Shown: positions 6,949-14,682 of the stretch, piece by piece
How the letters are laid out: every line of letters starts with the position of its first letter
How positions within the stretch are numbered: position 1 is the first letter of the stretch
DNA from: Cohnella panacarvi Gsoil 349
GTDB lineage: Bacteria > Bacillota > Bacilli > Paenibacillales > Paenibacillaceae
Reading direction: 5' to 3'
Assembly: GCF_000515335.1 (NCBI RefSeq)
Contig: NZ_KI911563.1
Span: 2,566,255 to 2,630,254 of the forward strand
DNA length: 64,000 nt
Translations under genes and position numbers: made by a program
The notes under the pieces: model-generated
Told to the model about the DNA's origin: nothing
What the model saw: only the letters and a program-made list of their open reading frames with translations
Databases searched by the model: none

Positions 6949-9702
6949 ATGGCACAGCTTTTCGGAAAGAAAAGCATCAGTTCACGGTTTACAGCTACAT
7001 TCTTGGCGTTCGTGCTAGCCTGCTCGACGTTTCTATTCACGGGGACGACGAATACGGCGCATGCTGCCGGAAAAGTGTACGAGGTTGGTCCGGGCAAGGC
7101 GTTCGAGCAAATCAGCGACGTGTCTTTCGATCAGCTAAAACCCGGAGACACGGTGCTTATTTACGGGCGTAAACAGCCTTACAAAGAGATTATTACGATT
7201 TCTACCAGCGGAACGGAGCAAGCGCCCATTACGATCAGAGGCGTTCCGGGTCCGGACGGGAAACTGCCCGTGCTGGACGGCAACGGCGCAACGTTGCATC
7301 CGAGTATGGAACCGGCCTATGGGGGTACGCCTACAAGGGGCGTGGTTATTATCGCGCAACGCAGAGGCGCCGACTATGGTTACAAACCCAGCCATATCGT
7401 CATCGAGAACCTTGAGATCACGGGTGCGCATCCCGACAACACTTTCTACACCGTAAGAACCGGCGAAGAAAGACATTTCGCAAGAAGCGCTTCAGGCGTA
7501 TTCGTCGAACGCGCAACGCATGTCAAGTTGAGCGGATTGGATGTCCATGATAACGCCAACGGGTTGTTCGGCGCATCGAACGTCGAAGAACAGATGGTCT
7601 CCCGCAACATCCTCATCGAGAAAAACTACCTTCACGACAACGGCATCGTCGGCTCCGACCAACAGCATCAATCGTACTTCGAAGGCGGGTCGGGAATCGT
7701 CTACCAATACAATAGGTACGCCAACGTTAAACCAGGCTCAGGCGGGAATCAACTGAAAGACCGTTCGGCCGGAGTCATCATTCGCTACAACTCGTTCCAC
7801 AACGGCGCGCATGCCATGGATCTGGTCGAAGGGGAAGACGGCCTTACCGAACTAAGCAAGGAAACCAGATACTATGAATCCTTCATTTACGGCAATACGG
7901 TTCTTACCGACGGCCCGAACACCGGTTCGATTATTCATATCGGCGGCGATCTGGGCGATTATCGTACAGGTTCGCAATATTACATCATGAACAACACGTT
8001 CGTAGCCAAGGACGACCACGACGCGGAGTGGAGAACCCACGTCCTGACCCAAATCGAACCAGGAGTCCAGGCAAACTTGATCAATAATATCATCTATTTC
8101 GAAGCACTAACCCCGGGCGCCACCCCGGTGCCTATCTGGCTTACCGGAACCAGAGGCAATCTCAACATCGGCAAAAACTGGGTCAGCCCAGGCACCTTGC
8201 TGTCTCGCCCTGACAAGTATTACCTCGGGACATATGGCGGTTCGAACAATTTGATTACCATTCCGAACAACGATCCCGGATTCGTGGATCTTCCGAACGG
8301 CGATTTCCGTCTGAAACCGACTTCGGGCGCAATCGATCAAGGCGTGGACTTAGACTTCATGCCCGAAGAGTTGCGGGTTAGAAATCAGCTTAATTATACG
8401 GTACTGTCTAAGCCAACCTTAGGCGAAACGTTCGGCAATGTTCGTCCGCAAGGCGATACGCCAATCGATTTCGGCGCATTCGAGTATGGCGACGCCGTTC
8501 AAGAATACACGGATGAACCTAACTACTTTGTCACTAAGGAAGTGGCGATATCGCAACCATTGCTTGCAACGCCGCTTGCCTATACTCCTGAAAATAGGCC
8601 AGAGGAATTAGCTAGGGCACCGGAAGAGGATCCTGTCCAGAATAACAACGGCAATACGAACCCTGAACAACCGGAACCCATCGTGCTGCAAACGGTCGAC
8701 TCGTTCTTCGGTTCGTCTCAGGAATTCTGGTTCACCAAAGGTAATGGCAATGCGGAAATTTCCGGCGGCGATACGATCAAATGGTCGAATTTCGCAAATG
8801 CTTGGTCGACACCAAGACAAATGGCATTCGTAAACCCTATTCCGATCACCGGAGACAATCGTCTGCAATTGGACGTGAAGGTTGACGGAACGGAAGCGCC
8901 CTCCCCCTCCGTACCTACGACGCTGCTGTTCTACTTTAACGACGCGAAGGACGATCAGCATTGGGTTGGCACGGGTTCGCTGGCTTTCGGCACGAAGAAT
9001 ACCGTAACACTCGATTTGTCCGCTATTAAGAACAATTTGGGCAGCAATATTACGCATATCGGCGTTTTCACCGGATACGGGTGGCCGACCAACGCCAGCG
9101 TTGAACTGAGCAATGTGCATTTTGTCGATTCAGGCGCTCAGCCAACACCAGAACCAACACCTGAACCAACACCAGAACCAACACCAGAACCAACACCAGA
9201 ACCAACACCAGAACCAACACCAGAACCAACACCATTGCCAATAAGTATACCAACACCATTGCCTTTAACTTCCGGAACATTCACGGATACCGGTGCAGGC
9301 ACGGCCGAAACTGTACAAGTCGGCGGAGTGACGGGGTACAAATTCTCGCAATTCCCTAACGCTTGGGCTGTTCCGAAGCAACTGAAGCTCTCCTCCGGTA
9401 TCTCGCTGGACAACTGGAAGGCCGAAGATCGCATCGTACTGGACGTGCACGTCGAAGGCACGGCCGCGAATACGAATCCGACGACGCTGCTGTTCTACTT
9501 TAACGGCAGCAAAGACGCCCAACACTGGGTAGGTACGGATAAGCTTCAACTCGGTCAGACGCAGACGATCTCGCTCGACCTCTCGAGAATCGCCGGCAAC
9601 CTTGGGACGAATATTAGCCAGATCGGCATCCTGACCGGTTACGGCTGGCCGTCAGGCGCATCGGTAACGATCAGCAACATCAAGCGCGTATCCGCGCAAT
9701 AA
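6949..9702 (+). CDS. Large secreted right-handed beta-helix protein with duplicated C-terminal domain
   Basis: 917 residues. A signal peptide with likely cleavage after TAHA is followed by a right-handed parallel beta-helix (about 40-560; repeated motifs such as SHIVIENLEITGAH, THVKLSGLDVHDNANGLF and NILIEKNYLHDNG), the fold of pectate, alginate and chondroitin lyases. A 140-residue beta-rich domain (about 570-715) is joined by an (EPTP)n linker to a second, homologous copy (about 755-917). Both copies hold TTLLFYFN, QHWVGT, a TLDLS/SLDLS strand, and TGYGWP, suggesting carbohydrate-binding modules. The ATG has GAGGAGAGGG upstream. A polysaccharide-degrading or binding role is inferred; no catalytic residues are assigned. 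Confidence 0.85.
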   Translation: MAQLFGKKSISSRFTATFLAFVLACSTFLFTGTTNTAHAAGKVYEVGPGKAFEQISDVSFDQLKPGDTVLIYGRKQPYKEIITISTSGTEQAPITIRGVPGPDGKLPVLDGNGATLHPSMEPAYGGTPTRGVVIIAQRRGADYGYKPSHIVIENLEITGAHPDNTFYTVRTGEERHFARSASGVFVERATHVKLSGLDVHDNANGLFGASNVEEQMVSRNILIEKNYLHDNGIVGSDQQHQSYFEGGSGIVYQYNRYANVKPGSGGNQLKDRSAGVIIRYNSFHNGAHAMDLVEGEDGLTELSKETRYYESFIYGNTVLTDGPNTGSIIHIGGDLGDYRTGSQYYIMNNTFVAKDDHDAEWRTHVLTQIEPGVQANLINNIIYFEALTPGATPVPIWLTGTRGNLNIGKNWVSPGTLLSRPDKYYLGTYGGSNNLITIPNNDPGFVDLPNGDFRLKPTSGAIDQGVDLDFMPEELRVRNQLNYTVLSKPTLGETFGNVRPQGDTPIDFGAFEYGDAVQEYTDEPNYFVTKEVAISQPLLATPLAYTPENRPEELARAPEEDPVQNNNGNTNPEQPEPIVLQTVDSFFGSSQEFWFTKGNGNAEISGGDTIKWSNFANAWSTPRQMAFVNPIPITGDNRLQLDVKVDGTEAPSPSVPTTLLFYFNDAKDDQHWVGTGSLAFGTKNTVTLDLSAIKNNLGSNITHIGVFTGYGWPTNASVELSNVHFVDSGAQPTPEPTPEPTPEPTPEPTPEPTPEPTPEPTPLPISIPTPLPLTSGTFTDTGAGTAETVQVGGVTGYKFSQFPNAWAVPKQLKLSSGISLDNWKAEDRIVLDVHVEGTAANTNPTTLLFYFNGSKDAQHWVGTDKLQLGQTQTISLDLSRIAGNLGTNISQIGILTGYGWPSGASVTISNIKRVSAQ
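9139..9240 (+). repeat. 12-bp tandem repeat encoding an (EPTP)n linker
   Basis: About eight copies of CCAACACCAGAA (with a CCTGAA variant) encode EPTP units joining the two C-terminal domains of the beta-helix protein. The repeat is in frame, so length changes would alter only linker length. Confidence 0.9.
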
Positions 9703-9718
9703 AGAGTCAACGCCAACT

Positions 9719-9751
9719 AGTCGGGATGGAGCACTGCTGCTCCATTCCGAC
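9719..9751 (+). terminator. Terminator after the beta-helix gene
   Basis: AGTCGGGATGGAGCA pairs with TGCTCCATTCCGACT around a three-base loop and is followed by TTTTGCG. Confidence 0.85.
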
Positions 9752-9803
9752 TTTTGCGTATTCATCGCATCGCAATTAATTCATAGTTGGCTGATAGGAA
9801 TAA

Positions 9804-9977
9804 TTACCCGATCGAGCCGTGCTCGTAGAGCAAGGCAGGATCGCAATCGACGTCGACGTCGAGCTCGCAAGGCCGCGCGACAAAGACAGCGGCTTCGCCT
9901 GCTACGAGAAGCTCATTCTCGACCGCGTCATGCAACGGAAGCCGGATACCGGTCTGAAAGAAGGCTACGCGATCTAA
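9804..9977 (+). pseudogene. 3' remnant of a SsuB/TauB-like ABC ATPase
   Basis: An open frame with no start codon or ribosome site encodes LPDRAVLVEQGRIAIDVDVE, then LARPRDKDSGFACYEKLILD and a tail ending EGYAI before TAA. The pattern DRAV-V-EQGRIA followed by DVELARPRDKDS and a helix ending LILDRVM matches the C-terminal end of nitrate/sulfonate/taurine importer ATPases. The Walker and signature motifs are absent. It lies between two hairpins and next to a tandem array, so it is most likely debris of a deleted importer locus. Confidence 0.6.
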
Positions 9978-10005
9978 TCTATTAGAAGACAATCAATCAG
10001 TTCGT

Positions 10006-10051
10006 AGAACTGGCGGCTACAGGGGCTTTTAATCCCTGTGCCGCCAGTTCT
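10006..10051 (+). terminator. Strong hairpin/terminator after the ATPase remnant
   Basis: AGAACTGGCGGC plus ACAGGG pair with CCCTGT plus GCCGCCAGTTCT with a single bulged T, followed by CATTTTTGG. It is probably the original terminator of the lost importer operon. Confidence 0.75.
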
Positions 10052-10117
10052 CATTTTTGGTCAATGCACCTTCTTTAACATTGTGGGCGAGGACTAGCCT
10101 TGAAGCACCTGAATCCG

Positions 10118-10780
10118 AGTCGGATTAGCGTTGCCGCACAACGTTACTGCGGCGCTCCTCAGGGACCGAGTCGGATTAGCGTTGCCTCACAACGTTACTG
10201 CGGCGCTCCTGAGGGACCGAGTCGGATTAGCGTTGCCGCACAACGTTACTGCGGCGCTCCTCAGGGACCGAGTCGGATTAGCGTTGCCTCACAACGTTAC
10301 TGCGGCGCTCCTGAGGGACCGAGACGGATTAGCGTTGCCGCACAACGTTACTGCGGCGCTCCTGAGGGACCGAGTCGGGTTAGCGTTGCCGCACAACGTT
10401 ACTGCGGCGCTCCTCAGGGACCGAGTCGGATTAGCGTTGCCTCACAACGTTACTGCGGCGCTCCTCAGGGACCGAGTCGGATTAGCGTTGCCTCACAACG
10501 TTACTGCGGCGTTCCTCAGGGACCGAGTCGAATTAGCGTTGCCTCACAACGTTACTGCGGCGCTCCTGAGGGACCGAGTCGGATTAGCGTTGCCTCACAA
10601 CGTTACTGCGGCGCTCCTCAGGGACCGAGTCGGATTAGCGTTGCCTCACAACGTTACTGCGGCGCTCCTGAGGGACCGAGTCGGATTAGCGTTGCCTCAC
10701 AACGTTACTGCGGCGCTCCTGAGGGACCGAGTCGGATTAGCGTTGCCTCACAACGTTACTGCGGCGCTCCTCAGGACGTG
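10118..10780. repeat. Tandem array, 13 units of 51 bp
   Basis: Thirteen contiguous 51-bp units with core GATTAGCGTTGCCTCACAAC then GTTACTGCGGCGCTCCTCAG. Units differ at a few positions only, mainly CCGCA/CCTCA and CTCAG/CTGAG, with rarer single changes. Each holds short inverted repeats (GCGTTG...CAACGT). Because 51 is a multiple of three, several frames stay open through the array, but none has a ribosome site or recognisable product. It occupies most of the space before sugar cluster A. Unit-to-unit variation is not spacer-like, so it is not a CRISPR. Confidence 0.93.
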
Positions 10781-10858
10781 TCCCGCGATAGATTCCGCCC
10801 CCCCGAAATCCGAAAAATGGATACCCTAATGCGAAAATTGAAACCTTATCCCTCTCGC

Positions 10859-10872
10859 CGTAACCGTTTACA
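10859..10872 (+). promoter_or_regulatory. cre-like CcpA site before sugar cluster A
   Basis: CGTAACCGTTTACA matches the catabolite-responsive element consensus TGWAANCGNTNWCA at 13 of 14 positions. It lies 46 bases before the first permease gene. Confidence 0.55.
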
Positions 10873-10917
10873 ATTACAACTACGATAGAAATCGACGACA
10901 AGGAGGACCAGACGAAC

Positions 10918-11883
10918 ATGAGCGCTAACCTCAGCGCGGAGGCGTCAGCCCAGGCAGCGCCCGCGCCCAAGAAAAACCGAAAACTACTGGTCCGGCTCGC
11001 AAACCAAAAATATTTGCAGGCGATGGCGCTGCTAGGCATCGCTTGGATGATTATCTTCAACTATATTCCGATGTACGGCATTATGCTCGCGTTCAAGGAA
11101 TACATCGGCATCGGCGATCCGGCGAACGCCCCCTGGGCGGGTTGGACGCATTTTCAGGCGATTTGGGAAGACGAGCAGATGCTGGACGTGGTGAAGAACA
11201 CGCTCGGCATCAGCTTCCTGAAGCTAGTCATCGGGTTCCCGATCCCGATCGTCTTCGCGCTCTTCCTGAACGAGCTTCGTTCCTTGAAATTCAACCGGAT
11301 CGTTCAGACGATCTCTTATCTGCCGCACTTCCTGTCTTGGGTAATCCTCGGCGGCATTCTCATTACGTTCCTGTCGGATGTCGGGATCGTGAACGATATT
11401 CTGATGGCGCTGCATCTCATCGATGAGCCGATTACGTATCTTGCCGAACCGGAATACTTCTGGACCATCGCGGTCGGCTCGGATATCTGGAAGGAATTCG
11501 GGTGGAACGCGATCATCTACATCGCGGCGATCGCCAGCATTTCGCCCGAGCTCTACGAGGCGGCCACCATTGACGGAGCCGGACGGTTCCAGAAAATGCG
11601 GTTCGTCACGCTGCCCTCGATCCGGGGCACGATCTCGATTCTGTTCATACTGTCGGTCGGCGCGCTGCTGAACTCCAACTTCGATCAGATCATGGTGCTC
11701 AAAAACCAGGTCAACGAAACGACTAGCCAAGTCATCGATACTTACGTCTACCAAGTCGGCATTTCGCAAGGAAGGTTCTCGTATTCCACGGCCGTCGGGC
11801 TTGTCAAATCGGTCATCGCCCTGATCCTGCTGCTGTTCGCGAACTCCGTCACGAAGCGCCTGAATCAATCTTCCTTATTCTAG
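10918..11883 (+). CDS. LplB-type sugar ABC transporter permease (cluster A)
   Basis: 321 residues, inner-membrane permease of a carbohydrate importer. A charged, Ala/Pro-rich N-terminus precedes six membrane segments, starting at YLQAMALLGIAWMIIFNYIP. The MYGIMLAFKEY element of the LplB/YteP group and the EAA loop (LYEAATIDGAGRFQKMRFVT) that contacts the ATPase are present. The ATG has AAGGAGG 11 bases upstream. First gene of cluster A; LplC, the binding lipoprotein, kinase and regulator follow. No ATPase gene is nearby, as usual for this group, which shares a general MsmX-like ATPase. Confidence 0.93.
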   Translation: MSANLSAEASAQAAPAPKKNRKLLVRLANQKYLQAMALLGIAWMIIFNYIPMYGIMLAFKEYIGIGDPANAPWAGWTHFQAIWEDEQMLDVVKNTLGISFLKLVIGFPIPIVFALFLNELRSLKFNRIVQTISYLPHFLSWVILGGILITFLSDVGIVNDILMALHLIDEPITYLAEPEYFWTIAVGSDIWKEFGWNAIIYIAAIASISPELYEAATIDGAGRFQKMRFVTLPSIRGTISILFILSVGALLNSNFDQIMVLKNQVNETTSQVIDTYVYQVGISQGRFSYSTAVGLVKSVIALILLLFANSVTKRLNQSSLF

Positions 11884-11901
11884 CAACGGGTGGTGATCAT
11901 C

Positions 11902-12795
11902 TTGTTAAAGCGAAACCGCAGAACGCTCGGGGAAACTTTGTTCGATAGATTTAACGTGCTCGGCATGTTGATTATCTGTTTCCTAACCCTGTATCCCGTC
12001 TGGTACGTCCTGATCAACTCTCTTAACGACGGCAAGGACGCCATGAGCGGAGGCAACATTTACTGGATTCCCCGTATGTTCAGCATCGAGAACTATACGG
12101 CCGTGTTCGAGAACGCGGGCATTATGACGGCAATGGGAATCACGGTAGCCAAAACGCTCGTCGGCACCGTCCTTCACGTCTTCTTCACGGCAATGGTCGC
12201 CTACGCCTTCTCCCGCCGGGAACTCATCGGACGCAACGTTTACATGATGATCGGCACGATCACGATGTTCTTCGGCGGCGGACTCATCCCGACCTATATG
12301 TGGTACCGCGACTTAGGCTTGCTCAACGATTTCTTCGTGTATATATGGCCGGCGTTGTTCAGCTTCTTCGATCTGATCATCTTCCTCGCCTTCTTCCGGG
12401 AAATCCCCGACGGGCTGGAGGAAGCGGCGAAGATCGACGGCGCGAACGACTTCAAAATCTTCTACAGCGTCGTCCTGCCCGTCTCCATGCCGGTCGTCGC
12501 CACGATCGCGCTCTTCCATGGCGTCTATCAATGGAACGACTACTTCACGGCCGTCATCTTTACGACGGACGAAGCGCTGCAGCCGATCCAGACGTTCCTG
12601 TACAAAGTCATCGCGCAGTCCAGCTCCACCCAGATCATCGGCAACATGAGCGGCGGGGCGATTACCCGAAGAGTGACGGGCCAGTCGATCAAGATGGCGA
12701 CAATGGTCATCACGACCCTTCCGATCGTGCTCGCGTATCCGTTCCTGCAGCGCTACTTCGTCAAAGGGCTTATGATCGGCTCGCTCAAGGGCTGA
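11902..12795 (+). CDS. LplC-type sugar ABC transporter permease (cluster A)
   Basis: 297 residues, the second permease of the cluster A importer. Membrane segments include MLIICFLTLYPVWYVLINSL, and the EAA loop is LEEAAKIDGANDFKIFYSVV. The C-terminus PFLQRYFVKGLMIGSLKG is diagnostic for LplC/YtcP permeases. I chose TTG 11902, which has GGGTGGTGAT five to seven bases upstream; a GTG at 11890 in the same frame would lack a spaced ribosome site. It begins 18 bases after LplB and must be cotranscribed. Confidence 0.92.
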   Translation: MLKRNRRTLGETLFDRFNVLGMLIICFLTLYPVWYVLINSLNDGKDAMSGGNIYWIPRMFSIENYTAVFENAGIMTAMGITVAKTLVGTVLHVFFTAMVAYAFSRRELIGRNVYMMIGTITMFFGGGLIPTYMWYRDLGLLNDFFVYIWPALFSFFDLIIFLAFFREIPDGLEEAAKIDGANDFKIFYSVVLPVSMPVVATIALFHGVYQWNDYFTAVIFTTDEALQPIQTFLYKVIAQSSSTQIIGNMSGGAITRRVTGQSIKMATMVITTLPIVLAYPFLQRYFVKGLMIGSLKG

Positions 12796-12800
12796 TCGAC

Positions 12801-12814
12801 CGAAACCGGTTTCA
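12801..12814 (+). promoter_or_regulatory. cre-like site before the cluster A lipoprotein gene
   Basis: CGAAACCGGTTTCA matches TGWAANCGNTNWCA at 13 of 14 positions and includes the palindrome GAAACCGGTTTC. It sits between the permease stop and the lipoprotein ribosome site, so it could also reflect an internal promoter. Confidence 0.45.
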
Positions 12815-12865
12815 CTTTTCCCTCAAGGGAGAATCTTATACAATCTAGTACAAAGGGGTATGACA

Positions 12866-14560
12866 ATGAGAAAATGGCTATCAACTGCAATCATCGCGTC
12901 GCTCATGCTATCCATCGTTGCTTGTTCGAGCAATAACAACAACGAAGCGGCAAGCTCAAGCGCGCCGCCAGCTTCAAGCAGCGCGCCGGCAGAGACCGCA
13001 TCCGCAAGCGCTTCGCCGTCGGCGGACGAGCCGGGCTGGAAGTCCGACACGTCCCCGGTCACGTTCGACTGGTACCTCAACTTCGCTTGGTTCCCGAACA
13101 AGTGGGGCGTCGACCCGACCTCCCAATACGTTACGAAGAAAACGGGCGTCAACATCAACTTCATCGTGCCGGCCGGCAACGAGAACGAGAAGCTGAACGC
13201 CATGATCGCCTCCAACGATCTGCCGGACTTCATCACGCTCGGCTGGTGGGAAGAGAACGTGAAGAAGATGGTGGAAGGCGGATTGGTCGAATCCCTCACC
13301 GATCTGGCTAACGAATACGATCCTTACTTCTTCAAAGTCGCCGACGCGGCGAAGCTGTCCTGGTACGCGCAGCCTGACGGCAAGACGTACATGTATCCGA
13401 ACTCCTCCGCTTCGCCTAACGATTTCCAGAAGTACGGCGACCGGTTCATCTCCAACCAGACGTTCGTCGTTCGCAAAGATATTTACGAAGCGATCGGCAG
13501 CCCGGACATGCGGACGCCGGAAGGCTTCCTGAACGCGCTGAAGCTCGCGAAAGAGAAGTTCCCTGAGATTAACGGACAGCCGATCATTCCGATCGGATTC
13601 CACGAGTTCGGCGATTCCGGCAACTACTCGTTCATCGACATGGCGCAGGATTCTTCTTATCTGTCCAGCTTCCTGGCGCTTCCGCGCGAGAAGGAAGGCA
13701 AGCTGTACGACCGCCTGACCGACCCTGAGTTCGTGAGATGGCTGAAGGTATTCCGTCAAGCGAACCAAGACGGCTTGATCTCCAAAGACGTATTCGTCGA
13801 CAAACGCGCTCAGATGGAAGAGAAAATCGCGCAAGGCCGCTACTTCGCGATGCTGTACCAACGCACGGACTTCGCGGCGCAGCAGAACGTTCTGTACGCG
13901 AACGATCCGAACTCCGTATACATCGCGGTCGACGGACCCGCGAATGCCAACATGGATGCACCGACGCTGGCCGGCCCCGCGATCTCCGGCTGGACGGTTA
14001 CGCTCATCTCCAAGAAGGTTAAAGACAAGGAAAGAGCGATCAAGTTCCTTAGCTACCTGATCTCCGAAGAAGGTCAGAAGGATCTGTATCTCGGCGAGAA
14101 AGGCGTATCCTACGACACGATCGACGGCGTAGACCAGTTCCTGCCTGAAGCGAAGAAGCTGCTGGATACCGACCGCTCCGCGTTCGACAAGCAGTACGGC
14201 TCTTCCCTCACGTTCTGGATGCAGCAGGACACGAACATGATTCTGCAATGGCAACCGCCTGCGGTCGAACCGTTCAAGCAGTTGGAAGAATGGACGAAAG
14301 GCAAAACGAAGAGCTACTCGGAATTCGACCTGATCAATCCGCCGGCAACGTCTCCGGAAGGCATCAACCTGACGAAGATCGCCAACGAATTCGGCCAAGC
14401 GCTTCCGAAGATGATCTTGTCCAAATCCGACGCCGACCTCGACACCATCCTGAACGACTTCGTCGCCAAGCGCGAGAAGCTCGGTTACGCCGATATTCAA
14501 TCCTATCGTCAGGCGAAGTACGAAGAGAACCTGAAGAAGCTCGCGGAGTTCATGAAGTAA
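12866..14560 (+). CDS. Sugar-binding lipoprotein (cluster A)
   Basis: 564 residues, extracellular solute-binding protein of the LplA/YtcQ group. A lipobox signal (ASLMLSIVAC, acylated Cys) is followed by a Ser/Ala/Asn-rich tether, then the mature fold (DWYLNFAWFPNKWG, ITLGWWEENVKKMVEGG). This group delivers oligosaccharides to LplB/LplC permeases. Start ATG 12866 is preferred because AAAGGGG is seven bases upstream; ATG 12860 is too close. It is followed by a strong terminator, so the downstream kinase and regulator are probably transcribed separately or by read-through. Confidence 0.93.
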   Translation: MRKWLSTAIIASLMLSIVACSSNNNNEAASSSAPPASSSAPAETASASASPSADEPGWKSDTSPVTFDWYLNFAWFPNKWGVDPTSQYVTKKTGVNINFIVPAGNENEKLNAMIASNDLPDFITLGWWEENVKKMVEGGLVESLTDLANEYDPYFFKVADAAKLSWYAQPDGKTYMYPNSSASPNDFQKYGDRFISNQTFVVRKDIYEAIGSPDMRTPEGFLNALKLAKEKFPEINGQPIIPIGFHEFGDSGNYSFIDMAQDSSYLSSFLALPREKEGKLYDRLTDPEFVRWLKVFRQANQDGLISKDVFVDKRAQMEEKIAQGRYFAMLYQRTDFAAQQNVLYANDPNSVYIAVDGPANANMDAPTLAGPAISGWTVTLISKKVKDKERAIKFLSYLISEEGQKDLYLGEKGVSYDTIDGVDQFLPEAKKLLDTDRSAFDKQYGSSLTFWMQQDTNMILQWQPPAVEPFKQLEEWTKGKTKSYSEFDLINPPATSPEGINLTKIANEFGQALPKMILSKSDADLDTILNDFVAKREKLGYADIQSYRQAKYEENLKKLAEFMK

Positions 14561-14575
14561 CGACAATACGCAAGT

Positions 14576-14606
14576 CCAAAAAACCCAGCCCGCCTGGGTT
14601 TTTTGG
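14576..14606 (+). terminator. Terminator after the cluster A transport genes
   Basis: CCAAAAAACCCAG / CTGGGTTTTTTGG inverted repeat with a short loop. It is A-rich on one side and T-rich on the other, so it works in either direction. Confidence 0.85.
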
Positions 14607-14682
14607 GCGTTATCCGATCGGTTGAGACGATGGGCGTGTTACAATGAGGACAACTACGGCGGCGAAACGGACGTGATGACGA

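Noticed and set aside
9068..9280. Minus-strand frame rich in Leu-Val repeats
   Set aside because: It is the reverse complement of the EPTP linker repeat of the beta-helix gene.
10118..10780. CRISPR-like array
   Set aside because: Units are contiguous near-identical copies with no unique spacers between repeats and no cas genes nearby.
10131..10829. Open frames of 232-262 codons through the 51-bp array
   Set aside because: A repeat unit of 51 bases keeps any open frame open. There is no ribosome site, and the predicted proteins are pure repeats.
12974..14566. 530-codon minus-strand frame opposite the cluster A lipoprotein
   Set aside because: It is the antisense shadow of a well-supported gene, with Arg-rich composition and no motif or ribosome site.
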